A stretch of DNA of 64,000 nucleotides, from positions 1,612,001 through 1,676,000 of the forward strand of contig NZ_CP031716.1 of the NCBI RefSeq assembly GCF_001696605.3, read 5' to 3'. This DNA is from Acinetobacter wuhouensis. GTDB lineage: Bacteria > Pseudomonadota > Gammaproteobacteria > Pseudomonadales > Moraxellaceae. The notes under the pieces were generated by a model that saw nothing but the letters and a program-made list of their open reading frames with translations, made no database searches and had not been told where the DNA came from. Position numbers and translations under genes: made by a program. This document shows positions 54,913 to 63,536 of this stretch, one piece after another; position 1 is the stretch's first letter; every line of letters starts with the position of its first letter.

Positions 54913-55553
54913 ACCGCAAGTTTCCGATAAATATGTTTGATATGAGATTCAACGGTATAACGTGATAGGCTCAGTTGATCTGCGATCTCTTTATTACTCA
55001 GCCCTTGCGAGACGAGTTCTAAAATCCCCATTTCTCGTTTTGAAAGTACTGCTTCAATATCATTTGTTTTTTGTTCATTACTCGGTTTATTGGGTGTAAT
55101 TTTTTCATTGAGCTGTAACTGTTTTAAGATTTTTTGTGCAATGAATGGATCAATAGGAGCTCCTCCACGAAGTACACTTTTTATAGATAATGACACTTCT
55201 AAATCATCTCTTTCTTTTAGGACATAACCTGTTGCACCTGCACTTAATGCATTCAAAATAGCATCTTCTGTACTCCATGCCGAAATCACCAGTATGGTGA
55301 TGGTTGGATCATACTTTTTTAAGCTTTCTATAAATTCGATGCCATTGCCATCGGGTAAGCCCAAATCAACCAATGCAAATGAAGCTGAGTATTTTTCTAA
55401 AAGCTTGTTGGCTTGAGATAAATCTTGTGCAAAGTATAGGTTTTCTGCTTGGTAACCGATTGCAAGCAAAATATCATTTAACCTTTGTTGAATTAATGGT
55501 TCATCCTCGACCACAATTACAGGCACGGGTAAACTTAAATCATTATTTACCAT
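54858..55553 (-). CDS. NarL/LuxR family response regulator
   Basis: 231 residues. Receiver domain 1-125: acidic pocket VVEDEPL, phospho-acceptor Asp in FALVDLGLPDGNGIEF, signalling SAWS and the Lys in YVLKERDD. A linker of 20-30 polar residues precedes the LuxR-type helix-turn-helix (LSKREMGILELVSQGLSNKEI, given as LSKREMGILELV and GLSNKEIADQLSLSRYTVESHIKHIYRKL in two parts). It is the first gene of an operon with two kinases. An 18-bp ATACC-N8-GGTAT element lies 60 bp upstream and recurs at the adhesin gene. Confidence 0.93.
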   Translation of the reverse strand: MVNNDLSLPVPVIVVEDEPLIQQRLNDILLAIGYQAENLYFAQDLSQANKLLEKYSASFALVDLGLPDGNGIEFIESLKKYDPTITILVISAWSTEDAILNALSAGATGYVLKERDDLEVSLSIKSVLRGGAPIDPFIAQKILKQLQLNEKITPNKPSNEQKTNDIEAVLSKREMGILELVSQGLSNKEIADQLSLSRYTVESHIKHIYRKLAVCNRAKAIDTARHLGLLD

Positions 55554-55612
55554 AGAAATATTCTCATTATTTACCTTTAAACATATTTTGATCGTATTTG
55601 TAAATTTTATCT

Positions 55613-55630
55613 ATACCTGAAATTGGGTAT
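55613..55630. promoter_or_regulatory. Putative operator, copy 1 (ATACC-N8-GGTAT), upstream of the response regulator
   Basis: ATACCTGAAATTGGGTAT, 60 bp upstream of the response regulator start. A perfect 5-bp inverted repeat with 8-bp spacer. The same geometry occurs at 61577, and a degenerate form occurs at 56175. Confidence 0.5.
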
Positions 55631-56150
55631 TTTACACATTTGTTTTAAATACGCGTTGTCTTATTATGTTATTTTTATGGAAAAGTAAACGAAATATTCT
55701 TTAATATTTATTTAAATACAGTGTGTTATATATTTTTTTGTGTTTTTCAAATAAAATAAATTGCATGAAAAATATGTTTAATTTTTTGTTTTATTCCGCG
55801 TGTGTCATTTAGATGGTTTTTGTTTGTTATTTAATCGATTTGTTTATTGTGAATAATATCTATATTTTTATTTAAGTAATATTTATTTATTAGTTAATCT
55901 ATATTATTTTTGGTGTTTATATCTTTGGTATATTTTTTTAAAATTATTGTGATTTAGTTTGTATTTGTTTTTTTATTTACCAGTTGGTAAAACCATAGTT
56001 TTTTTAATATTTTAAAATAAATATTTTAATTATATTTTTATTTATTTTAATTTAATATTAAAAATAAGTTATTGTAATTTAATATTATGATTTTGATGTT
56101 TTATTTTTTCTACTCTTCATTGTATATTATTTTATATATCCTTGTTAAGT
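55631..56150. other. Extremely AT-rich spacer between the two-component operon and the adhesin gene
   Basis: The gap 55554-56271 (718 bp) has no convincing gene. It is dominated by runs of A and T with very few G or C, well beyond the rest of the window, and holds the divergent promoters of the regulator operon and the adhesin. Such DNA is a typical target of H-NS-like silencing and a common mark of acquired surface genes. Confidence 0.6.
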
Positions 56151-56174
56151 TAAAATTAACATTATCTGATAAAA

Positions 56175-56192
56175 ATCACTAGTTCCAGGTAT
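56175..56192. promoter_or_regulatory. Putative operator, copy 2 (degenerate), upstream of the adhesin
   Basis: ATCACTAGTTCCAGGTAT, 80 bp upstream of the adhesin start. The right half GGTAT is conserved and the left half is changed (ATCAC for ATACC). The flank ctgataaaaat before it and atc after it are shared with the copy at 61577 at identical spacing. Confidence 0.45.
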
Positions 56193-56271
56193 ATCGAATG
56201 ATTTTTTTTAATGATCAAATAAAAAAAGGTTAATTGAAGGCCGTTAAATAATTCTATTCGGGGATAATATT

Positions 56272-59200
56272 ATGAACAAGATATTTAAGAAAATTTGGAG
56301 TAAGACACAGGGGTGTATGGTTGTTGTGTCTGAAAATGCTAAAAGTGAAGGTAAAAATAATACCACTACAGGTATTATTTGTGAGGATTCAGCTCAAGTA
56401 GGTGTAGCTGAGTCTAAGACGTCGAGTTTGAAGCGTGCGAGTTTAAGTATTTTGGCTGTAGGCGTGATGTCTGCAATGGGGAGCAATGCTTGGGCTGATC
56501 AAGACTCGTGTGTAACTCTTACTTACAACACTCAAGGATATGTATGCTATGAGATAGCTGCTGATGGTTCTGTTAATTATTCACAGATCGTGTTAGGTGG
56601 TGGGACTGCTAGTACAACGATTTCAGGTGTAGCGGGTGATGCAACAGATCTTGCAGATGATGCGACATCATCTGGAACTAATGCAGCAAATTTAAATCAA
56701 ATTCGTGCAGTAAATACTATTGCAACTGAAGCACAACAAACAGCAAATAACGCGTCAAGTGCAGCAGCTGCTGCACAAGCAAAAGCAGATACATCAGTTC
56801 AGTATGATGCAGGAAATGGCTCTATCACATTAGCTGCTAATAGTGGTACTGGTACTACGATTAAAAACTTGGCGGGTGCAGTAGATGCTGGAACTAGTGA
56901 ATACGTTGCTGATGCTACAGATAATCAAAATGCAGCAAATCTAGGTCAATTACGTACTGTACATGGAGTAGCAAATGATGCAAAAACTGCAGCGGGAACA
57001 GCAGAAATTAATGCAACGCAAGCATTAACATTAGCAGAAAATTCAGTTCAGTACACTAATGCAACTAAAAGTGTTATCAAATTAGGTGGCGCTGATGGAA
57101 CTACCATTAAAAACGTGGCGGGTACGGTAGGTCAAATAAAAAATGTTAATCCGGCAAATGATCTAAATGCGGCAAATTTAGGTCAAGTTCGAGCAGCATA
57201 TCAAGCAGCAGATGCAGCACAATCAAAAGCTAACAACGCCCTCGGATTAAGAGGTGATGAAAACATATTCACTGCGCGTAATCTAATCATTGCTGATGTG
57301 GCGGGTGATGCAACAGATCTTGCAGATGATGCGATATCATCTGGAACTAATGCAGCAAATTTAACTCAAGTGCGTAAAGTAAATGAGACTGCAGTTGATG
57401 CAAAAGAAGCAGCAGATGAAGCATTATCATATTTTGATGGTGCAAATGGCGTAAACAGCTTCACTGTGGGTAAAAACAATATTGCAAATGCTCAAGGAAG
57501 CATGTCAGTTGGTACAAATAACAAAATCCAAGATGATACAGCTAAAAACAGTATTGCTGTAGGTAAAGGCAATACGATTCATGCTGCAAATGCATCTGCA
57601 TTTGGTCGCCAGAATGAAGTAAGTGGGGTTGGTTCTGTTGCATTTGGTCGTGAAAATACAATTCAAAGTGCTGCTACAAATGGTAGTGCGTTCGGTATAA
57701 ACAATACGGTTAATGGGGAAAATGCTGTCGCTGTAGGTTTTAAATCTCAAGCTAACGCGAAAAATTCTGTTGCGATGGGTAACGGTGCTATCGTAGCTGC
57801 TGGTGCTGATAGTTCTATAGCTTTAGGTACAGGTTCAGAGGCGACAGAAGCTAACACTGTTTCAGTTGGGGATGCTACAACTCAGCGTCGTATTGTAAAT
57901 CTTGCTGAAGGTACAGCGGATACAGATGCAGTAAATGTTCAACAGTTGAACAAGGCAAAAACAGATCTTACAGCTGACATTAATACTTTAGATACTAAAC
58001 TTACAGATGATATCGGTGCTTTAGATACCAAACTTACAGGTGATATCGGTGCTTTAGATACCAAACTTACAGGTGATATCGGTGCTTTAGATACTAAACT
58101 TACAGGTGATATTGGTGTTTTAGATACCAAACTTACAGGTGATATCGGTGCTTTAGATACCAAACTTACGGGTGAAATCGGTACTTTAGATACTAAACTT
58201 ACAGGTGATATAGCTATCCTCTCTGACAAAGCAGTTCAGTATGCATCTTCAACCAAAGATGAAGTCGTGCTTGGTGGGGCAGCTGGAACTACAATCAAAA
58301 ATGTTGCGGGTACAGAAAGTGATATTGTAGAAGATGGTAAAAATGCTGCAAACGTAGGGCAAGTATTTAGTGTTCAAACGACTGCACAACAAGCATTGGA
58401 TGATGCAAAACAAGCCAATGATTGGATTGATCAAGTTAATCCATTATTTGCAGGTAATAACTACACAGACAATGTGGTATTTGGTCGTGGTAATTCTGCT
58501 GAAGGTGTTTTTGCGACAGCTGTGGGAATTCAAAATACAGCTTCTGGTGATGTAAGTAGCGCATTTGGTGCATTTAATGAAGCTTCTGGTGACGCAAGTA
58601 GCGCTATGGGTGCAGGAAATACAGCTTCAGGCTTAGCTAGTAGTGCTATCGGTGCAGGAAATAAAGCTTCAGGTCAATTCAGTGCTGCGGTGGGTACTTT
58701 TAACTATGCAGCAGAAACAGGAAGTACAGCTCTAGGTGGTGCGGCAGGATCATCGCAATTAAATATTGGATTGAATAAAGCAGGTACTAAGATTACATCG
58801 ATTAATGGTATTCCAGTGACTGCTTCAAGTCTAGATACTAATAGCATTACAGCAATTAATGGTGTAACCGTAACCTCTGCTCAGAGAGAAGATTTTCTAA
58901 ACGCTGTTCAAAATGGTGGTAGTGTTTCATTTGGTGCATATAGCACTGCTGTAGGAAGTAAAAATACAGCGATCGGCACCGCAAGTACAGCCTTGGGGCA
59001 TAATAACTTAGCACTTGGTGAGAACAGCACTGTTTTAGGTGTAAACAGTCAGGCGACAAAAGAAAATGCAATCGCAATTGGTTCGAGTAGTTCAGCAACA
59101 GCAAAAAATGCAATTTCTGTCGGTAGTGAAAGTAAAGCAGAAGCTGTAAATGCAATCGCATTGGGGAATCAGTCATCTGTAAGCACAGGTGCAAAAAATG

Positions 59201-61314
59201 GTATTGCAATAGGTAATGCTGCTTCAGTAACGAAAGATGCAGCAAATTCGATTGCATTGGGTTCAGGGTCTCTTGCTGATAAAGCGAACACATTGTCTGT
59301 GGGTAGTACAGGAAATGAAAGAACCATTTCTAACCTAGCTGCGGGTGAAGCAGACACAGATGCTGTCAATGTCAAACAGTTGAAAGATCAAATTCAAAAT
59401 GATCTTGGCGATTTGCCAGAACTTGCAGTTAAATACGACTCAAGTGCTAAAGATACAATTACTTTAGGTAATGGTACTCAAACTGCAAAAATCACTAATT
59501 TAACAAAAGCAGATCTTAGTGCGACTTCTTCAGATGCAGTGACTGGCGCTCAATTATTTGAAACAAATGCAAAAGTGACTGCTGTTGAAACTGGTGTAGG
59601 TGCTATTAATACACGCCTAGACTCTACTAAGTTGGCTTTAGGTGGTAATTCTGCAGCAGTTGGAAATAATACAACAGCTGTCGGCGCATACAATGTTGCT
59701 GTTAAAAAAGGAAGTAGTGCGCTAGGTGCTTCAGGTAAAGTAGGAACATTTGTCAACAATCCAGATGATGCGTTTATTACAATCAATGGCTATACAGTCC
59801 AAGTTGAAAAAGACAGTAACGATGTCATCACTAAGTTGAATGGTGAAGTTGTTGATGCGGATACTTTGGCAGCAATTGAAGCGGCAGCTAAAAATGGCGG
59901 TAACATCACACTTGGTAAATACAGTACTGCTGTTGGTAATGCGAACCTTGTAATAGGTAACAACAGTGTTGCACTGGGTGATAACAACTTTGTATCTGCA
60001 AACAATGCTGTAGCATTAGGCTCTGGTTCTGTAGCAGATGAAGACAATACCGTTTCTGTCGGTAATTCTTCTACGCAACGCCGTATCACCAATGTGGCTG
60101 CGGGTACAAATGCTAACGATGCTGTGAACTATGCACAACTTTCTAATATTAGTTCACAAACTCAAGCGTGGATTGGTGGGGGAGCAAATTATGCAACAGG
60201 TACAGCACCTACATTTACCATTCGTGGACAAAGCTATGACAATGTCGGTTCTAGTTTTGAAGCTGTAGATAAAGCGCTTTCTGGTTTAGATCAATCCATT
60301 GCAGATAGCTTAACAAGTGCTAAGCAATATGCTGATCAGCAAGCTGCAGATGCTTTAGCACAAGCAAAAGCGGATGCGACTTCAAAAGCAAATACAGCTG
60401 AAAGCAATGCTAATGGCTATACAGACCAAGCGAAGAAAGATGCAATCACATCTTCAAATCAACATACAGATACTGAAATCAAAGGTGTCTATGATGAAAT
60501 GGATAAGCGTGGTCAATATATCAGCATCAATGGTTCAAGTGCAGCGGCAAGTGGCAACGGAAGTGTAGCCGCTGGAACGGCAGCAAATGCATCAGGTGCA
60601 GCTTCGATGGCACTTGGAAATGGTGCTCAATCTACAGGTGTTCAATCTATCGCATTGGGTGATGGTGCTAGAGCATATGGTGTTCAATCAATTAGTATCG
60701 GTACTGGAAATACTGTGTCTGGAAATCACTCTGGTGCAATCGGTGACCCAAGTACTGTAACAGGCAACAACAGCTATGCATTGGGTAATAACAACAATGT
60801 GAGTGGTGATAATGCATTTGCAATCGGTAATAGCATTACAACTTCCGCGAAAAACTCAGTAACTTTGGGTAATGAGTCTACTAACACTCGTGATAACACA
60901 GTTTCAGTAGGTTCTGCAGAAAGCCAACGTCAAATTACTAATGTGGCTGCTGGTACAGCAGATACTGATGCAGTCAATGTTTCTCAAATGAAACAAGGTA
61001 ATGTTGATACACTAGCAAGTGCAAAATCTTATACAGATAGCAAAGTTGAAAGTTTAGAACGTAGCTTCCGAAATATGGATGACCGTTTTGACCGTCAAGG
61101 TGCGATGAGCGCGGCAATGTTAAATATGGCAACAAGTACAGCAGGTCTGCAAGGACAAAACCGTATTGGGGTTGCTGCTGGTTTCCAAGGTTCAGAACAA
61201 GCTGTAGCAATCGGTTATCAACGCTTAGTGAATGAAAATGTTAGCTTAAGTGTTGGTGGTGCTTTCACTAAAGAAGAAGCTTCAGGCGGTGTAGGTATTG
61301 GTTTTGGTTGGTAA
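56272..61314 (+). CDS. Trimeric autotransporter adhesin (YadA/Ata-like, type Vc secretion)
   Basis: 1680 residues, a surface adhesin that forms a trimeric stalk and inserts its own barrel in the outer membrane. N-terminal extended signal peptide region (ESPR; MNKIFKKIWSKTQGCMVVVSE, shown as MNKIFKKIW and MVVVSENAK), cleavage near residue 75 (NAWA-DQ). Passenger: stalk segments and several YadA-head clusters of the type AVG/AIG with N/S (e.g. GSNAVAVG-like text: NTAIGTASTALGHNNLALG), each closed by neck motifs such as DAVNVQQLNKAK and DAVNVKQLKDQ. A coiled coil of seven 11-residue repeats (569-645, DIGALDTKLTG). The last 60 residues are the YadA anchor barrel (VAAGFQGSEQAVAIGYQRL) ending in Trp. 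Roles of relatives: host and abiotic surface adhesion, biofilm. A terminator follows. Confidence 0.95.
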   Translation: MNKIFKKIWSKTQGCMVVVSENAKSEGKNNTTTGIICEDSAQVGVAESKTSSLKRASLSILAVGVMSAMGSNAWADQDSCVTLTYNTQGYVCYEIAADGSVNYSQIVLGGGTASTTISGVAGDATDLADDATSSGTNAANLNQIRAVNTIATEAQQTANNASSAAAAAQAKADTSVQYDAGNGSITLAANSGTGTTIKNLAGAVDAGTSEYVADATDNQNAANLGQLRTVHGVANDAKTAAGTAEINATQALTLAENSVQYTNATKSVIKLGGADGTTIKNVAGTVGQIKNVNPANDLNAANLGQVRAAYQAADAAQSKANNALGLRGDENIFTARNLIIADVAGDATDLADDAISSGTNAANLTQVRKVNETAVDAKEAADEALSYFDGANGVNSFTVGKNNIANAQGSMSVGTNNKIQDDTAKNSIAVGKGNTIHAANASAFGRQNEVSGVGSVAFGRENTIQSAATNGSAFGINNTVNGENAVAVGFKSQANAKNSVAMGNGAIVAAGADSSIALGTGSEATEANTVSVGDATTQRRIVNLAEGTADTDAVNVQQLNKAKTDLTADINTLDTKLTDDIGALDTKLTGDIGALDTKLTGDIGALDTKLTGDIGVLDTKLTGDIGALDTKLTGEIGTLDTKLTGDIAILSDKAVQYASSTKDEVVLGGAAGTTIKNVAGTESDIVEDGKNAANVGQVFSVQTTAQQALDDAKQANDWIDQVNPLFAGNNYTDNVVFGRGNSAEGVFATAVGIQNTASGDVSSAFGAFNEASGDASSAMGAGNTASGLASSAIGAGNKASGQFSAAVGTFNYAAETGSTALGGAAGSSQLNIGLNKAGTKITSINGIPVTASSLDTNSITAINGVTVTSAQREDFLNAVQNGGSVSFGAYSTAVGSKNTAIGTASTALGHNNLALGENSTVLGVNSQATKENAIAIGSSSSATAKNAISVGSESKAEAVNAIALGNQSSVSTGAKNGIAIGNAASVTKDAANSIALGSGSLADKANTLSVGSTGNERTISNLAAGEADTDAVNVKQLKDQIQNDLGDLPELAVKYDSSAKDTITLGNGTQTAKITNLTKADLSATSSDAVTGAQLFETNAKVTAVETGVGAINTRLDSTKLALGGNSAAVGNNTTAVGAYNVAVKKGSSALGASGKVGTFVNNPDDAFITINGYTVQVEKDSNDVITKLNGEVVDADTLAAIEAAAKNGGNITLGKYSTAVGNANLVIGNNSVALGDNNFVSANNAVALGSGSVADEDNTVSVGNSSTQRRITNVAAGTNANDAVNYAQLSNISSQTQAWIGGGANYATGTAPTFTIRGQSYDNVGSSFEAVDKALSGLDQSIADSLTSAKQYADQQAADALAQAKADATSKANTAESNANGYTDQAKKDAITSSNQHTDTEIKGVYDEMDKRGQYISINGSSAAASGNGSVAAGTAANASGAASMALGNGAQSTGVQSIALGDGARAYGVQSISIGTGNTVSGNHSGAIGDPSTVTGNNSYALGNNNNVSGDNAFAIGNSITTSAKNSVTLGNESTNTRDNTVSVGSAESQRQITNVAAGTADTDAVNVSQMKQGNVDTLASAKSYTDSKVESLERSFRNMDDRFDRQGAMSAAMLNMATSTAGLQGQNRIGVAAGFQGSEQAVAIGYQRLVNENVSLSVGGAFTKEEASGGVGIGFGW
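56632..56694 (+). repeat. 63-bp direct repeat inside the adhesin gene, copy 1
   Basis: Identical to 57301-57363 except for one base (gacatc / gatatc). It encodes AGDATDLADDATSSGTNAANL. Recombination between the copies would delete 669 bp (223 codons) in frame. Confidence 0.9.
57301..57363 (+). repeat. 63-bp direct repeat inside the adhesin gene, copy 2
   Basis: The partner of 56632-56694; it encodes AGDATDLADDAISSGTNAANL, one residue different. Confidence 0.9.
57976..58206 (+). repeat. Seven tandem 33-bp repeats in the adhesin stalk
   Basis: Units of the form gatatcggtgctttag + ataccaaacttacaggt encode DIGALDTKLTG. Units 2-6 are nearly identical in DNA; units 1 and 7 are more diverged. The 11-residue period fits a hendecad coiled coil. 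Copy number changes keep the reading frame. Confidence 0.92.
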
Positions 61315-61350
61315 AATCTAGCTAAAAATTAAAACCTAGAAAACTCTCCT

Positions 61351-61383
61351 AAAAACCAGTTGGTTTACCAGCTGGTTTTTCTA
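61351..61383 (+). terminator. Terminator after the adhesin gene
   Basis: A 13-bp stem with one G-T wobble (aaaaaccagttgg / ccagctggttttt) and a TTTA loop, followed by TTTTTC. Confidence 0.85.
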
Positions 61384-61576
61384 TGGAGCTTGTATTTTTT
61401 TAATGATGCCACTATAGCGGTAGCTATAAAACTTATTTTACGCATATTAAAAGTGTCATTTTTTTTAGATACGTTTGAGTTTAAATCTGATATGAATCAT
61501 AGATTAAGTTTCATATTTTACGCAACCAATGATAAAAATGTGATTATTTTGGATTTATTTCATTAAACTGATAAAA

Positions 61577-61594
61577 ATACCAAATTTCAGGTAT
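61577..61594. promoter_or_regulatory. Putative operator, copy 3 (ATACC-N8-GGTAT), downstream of the adhesin
   Basis: ATACCAAATTTCAGGTAT, with both halves conserved as in copy 1. It is 78 bp upstream of the short lipoprotein-like frame at 61672, so it may have driven that gene. Confidence 0.5.
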
Positions 61595-61671
61595 ATCTGT
61601 TGAGTTTGAATTATGTTTATATAACTTGTTAATTAGTCAAAATTTAAAACGAAAAGAGTGCTTTAATCCTC

Positions 61672-61857
61672 ATGCACACACAAAAAACTCTTATTTATAT
61701 AGCGGTGATGCAAGTTATTTTAATTGGTTGTAATTCTATCTACTTTTTTTTATCGTAAAACGCCTTTAGGTTGTGATATAGGATTTACTTAGCACCTATT
61801 TCAAATGTATCTAAGCATAAAAAGATGGAAACTGCTTTCATCAAAGCTTGTTTAGAG
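61672..61857 (+). pseudogene. Possible decayed small lipoprotein gene downstream of the adhesin
   Basis: A 28-codon frame (61672-61758) encodes a lipoprotein-type signal (MHTQKTLIYIAVMQ, then LIGCNS with lipobox LIGC) and stops just after an 8-T run. In the same frame, after a second stop, a protein-like segment follows (YLAPISNVSKHKKMETAFIK, then ACLE) to a stop at 61855. Adhesin genes of this type in Acinetobacter are often followed by a lipoprotein or TpgA/OmpA-like helper gene, so this may be a broken remnant. It could also be a very short real lipoprotein. The rest of the 61315-62094 gap (780 bp) shows only AT-rich DNA. Confidence 0.35.
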
Positions 61858-62094
61858 TAGCTACTTTTGTTACCAAACAAGACATACCTTTCATCATTCT
61901 TTAAAGATGGTATGTTAAAACATCTATTAGTCAAAAGATAAGAAGTTTAACTTGAAAAAGTCTTCATTATATTGAATATTCAAGGTGTAGCTAATTTTAT
62001 AGATTTACGCTCTTTTGCAATTTTTAAGTTTTATCACTAGATATTGAAAATTGAGCCATTTACAACTTAAACAGTCATAGAACAAGGATTAAAT

Positions 62095-62706
62095 ATGAAG
62101 TTATATTACTCACCAGGTGCATGTTCATTAGCTGCCCATATTTTGCTTAATGAAATTAACGTAGATTTTGATTTAGTCCGTGTTGATTTAAAAACCCATA
62201 CAACAGAAAAAGGGGCTGATTACTATGAAATTAACCCTAAAGGCTATGTACCCGCTTTAGAGATCAATCCAGGTTTGATTTTGACAGAAAACGTAGCAGT
62301 TCTTCCTTTTATTGCGCAACATGATGCAGGGCAGGATTTGATTCCACCATCAGGTTTAGGGCGTGCTAAAGTATTGGAATGGTTAGGTTATTTGAATTCT
62401 GAATTGCATGATGAATATGCTGTATTCTTTGACCCTAAAATTACTGAAGATGAAAAAGTACGTGGTTATGCGACCATTGATAAAATGTTGAAATATATTG
62501 ATGATTATCTGGGTGAGTCTGAATTCGATTATTTAGTCAATGATCGTTTTGGTCCTGCGGATGCATATTTGTTCGTCATCACAAATTGGTCAAATGTAAT
62601 TCATCATGATTTAACACCATTTAAAAATATTGTGGCGTTGCGTAATTTAGTTGCAGGTCGTCAATCGGTGCAAATTGCGATGCGTGACGAAGGTTTGATT
62701 CCTTAA
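62095..62706 (+). CDS. gstA: Glutathione S-transferase (beta class, GstA-like)
   Basis: Conjugates or reduces substrates with glutathione; cytosolic. 203 residues: an N-terminal thioredoxin-like domain with MKLYYSPGACSLAAHI (Cys10 of beta-class enzymes), NPKGYVPAL with the cis-Pro, and LTENVAVLPFIA; the C-terminal helical domain has the N-capping motif region DRFGPADAYLFV. Length matches E. coli GstA (201). AAGGA lies upstream of the ATG. It is a single gene with its own terminator. Confidence 0.92.
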   Translation: MKLYYSPGACSLAAHILLNEINVDFDLVRVDLKTHTTEKGADYYEINPKGYVPALEINPGLILTENVAVLPFIAQHDAGQDLIPPSGLGRAKVLEWLGYLNSELHDEYAVFFDPKITEDEKVRGYATIDKMLKYIDDYLGESEFDYLVNDRFGPADAYLFVITNWSNVIHHDLTPFKNIVALRNLVAGRQSVQIAMRDEGLIP

Positions 62707-62723
62707 GATCAGCATTTGAGTTG

Positions 62724-62747
62724 AAAGCACCTCAGGGTGCTTTTTTT
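62724..62747 (+). terminator. Terminator after the glutathione S-transferase gene
   Basis: An 8-bp stem (aaagcacc / ggtgcttt) with a TCAG loop and a run of seven Ts. Confidence 0.9.
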
Positions 62748-62777
62748 ATGGGAATAAGTTTAGTCTTTATCTGCCTG

Positions 62778-63434
62778 TCATTTTATCATTTGTTTCAAAA
62801 AGTTTTGATCATCTTTAAATTGAATTTTTTCTAAAGTGTTTGGTGATATTGGTGATAATTTCTTCCATGTTATTTTAGGTTTTACTTGATCATCGAATTC
62901 ATTATAGACTGTAGTTTTTAACTTTTGAGTTAGAAAATTACCACTATGGCGGGTTGCCTTGCCATCAGTTTTATATGCAAACCAATATTCAAAGCCAATA
63001 AGTCTAAATTGTTCATTGGAAAGCTTGAAGCGATATGCCCATGAATCACCATACCAATTTGAACAGCTATTCATGCCATGAAAGGTTATGTCTAAAAGAT
63101 TTTTATTAATTTTTACACTGTACTCATCTAGTGCATCAGCAATACAATTTTCATCATCACGATAGGTCCATTCTGGAATTTTTTTAACGAGTATTTGCTG
63201 TAAAACATTGCCTTTATTTATCAATACCAATAATTTTCTGTCCATCATCTTATGGTTTTTGGGTTGAATAATGACTACGGTATCCATCAAACCATCTGAA
63301 TTTAAATCACCATTAGTCTGCGTGATAATTTCCCAATGCTGAGGAACAAATTTTTGCAATTGCGTTGGGATTTGTTTTGCCATTGAAAAAGAGGGAATAC
63401 TGGCGATACATAGTGTTGTGATTATTTTTATCAT
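62778..63434 (-). CDS. Periplasmic protein of unknown function with a Ca-binding-like loop
   Basis: 218 residues with a signal peptide (1-19, cleavage near SMA-KQ). Near residue 42 it has NGDLNSDGLMDTVVI, the DxNxDGxxD pattern of EF-hand-like/VCBS calcium loops. Two cysteines (ENCIAD and NSCSNWYG) may form a disulfide. The later part is beta-rich (FEYWFAYKTDGKATRHSGNF). Similar unnamed proteins with a single VCBS-like loop occur in many gammaproteobacteria. The function is unknown. Confidence 0.65.
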   Translation of the reverse strand: MIKIITTLCIASIPSFSMAKQIPTQLQKFVPQHWEIITQTNGDLNSDGLMDTVVIIQPKNHKMMDRKLLVLINKGNVLQQILVKKIPEWTYRDDENCIADALDEYSVKINKNLLDITFHGMNSCSNWYGDSWAYRFKLSNEQFRLIGFEYWFAYKTDGKATRHSGNFLTQKLKTTVYNEFDDQVKPKITWKKLSPISPNTLEKIQFKDDQNFLKQMIK

Positions 63435-63482
63435 GGTCGATCTCGGTCATTTATGAATTATTTTAAACTCAACTTGACTGAT

Positions 63483-63505
63483 TAAAAAGGCTACCGAAGC
63501 AGCCT
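63483..63505 (-). terminator. Terminator of thiG
   Basis: On the minus strand: a 7-bp stem with one G-U wobble (aggctgc / gtagcct), TTCG loop, then TTTTT, about 32 bp after the thiG stop. Confidence 0.82.
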
Positions 63506-63536
63506 AAATAGTGTCATTACAAAGACAAATAAAAGA

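Noticed and set aside
57939..58229. A 96-codon minus-strand frame of repeated PISPVSLVSKA units
   Set aside because: It is the antisense reading of the 33-bp adhesin repeats; the repeat period is a multiple of 3, which keeps the frame open. No ribosome site or promoter is evident.
61360..61566. A 68-codon plus-strand frame just after the adhesin gene
   Set aside because: Its start lies inside the adhesin terminator stem, it lacks a ribosome site and its composition is that of translated AT-rich DNA.
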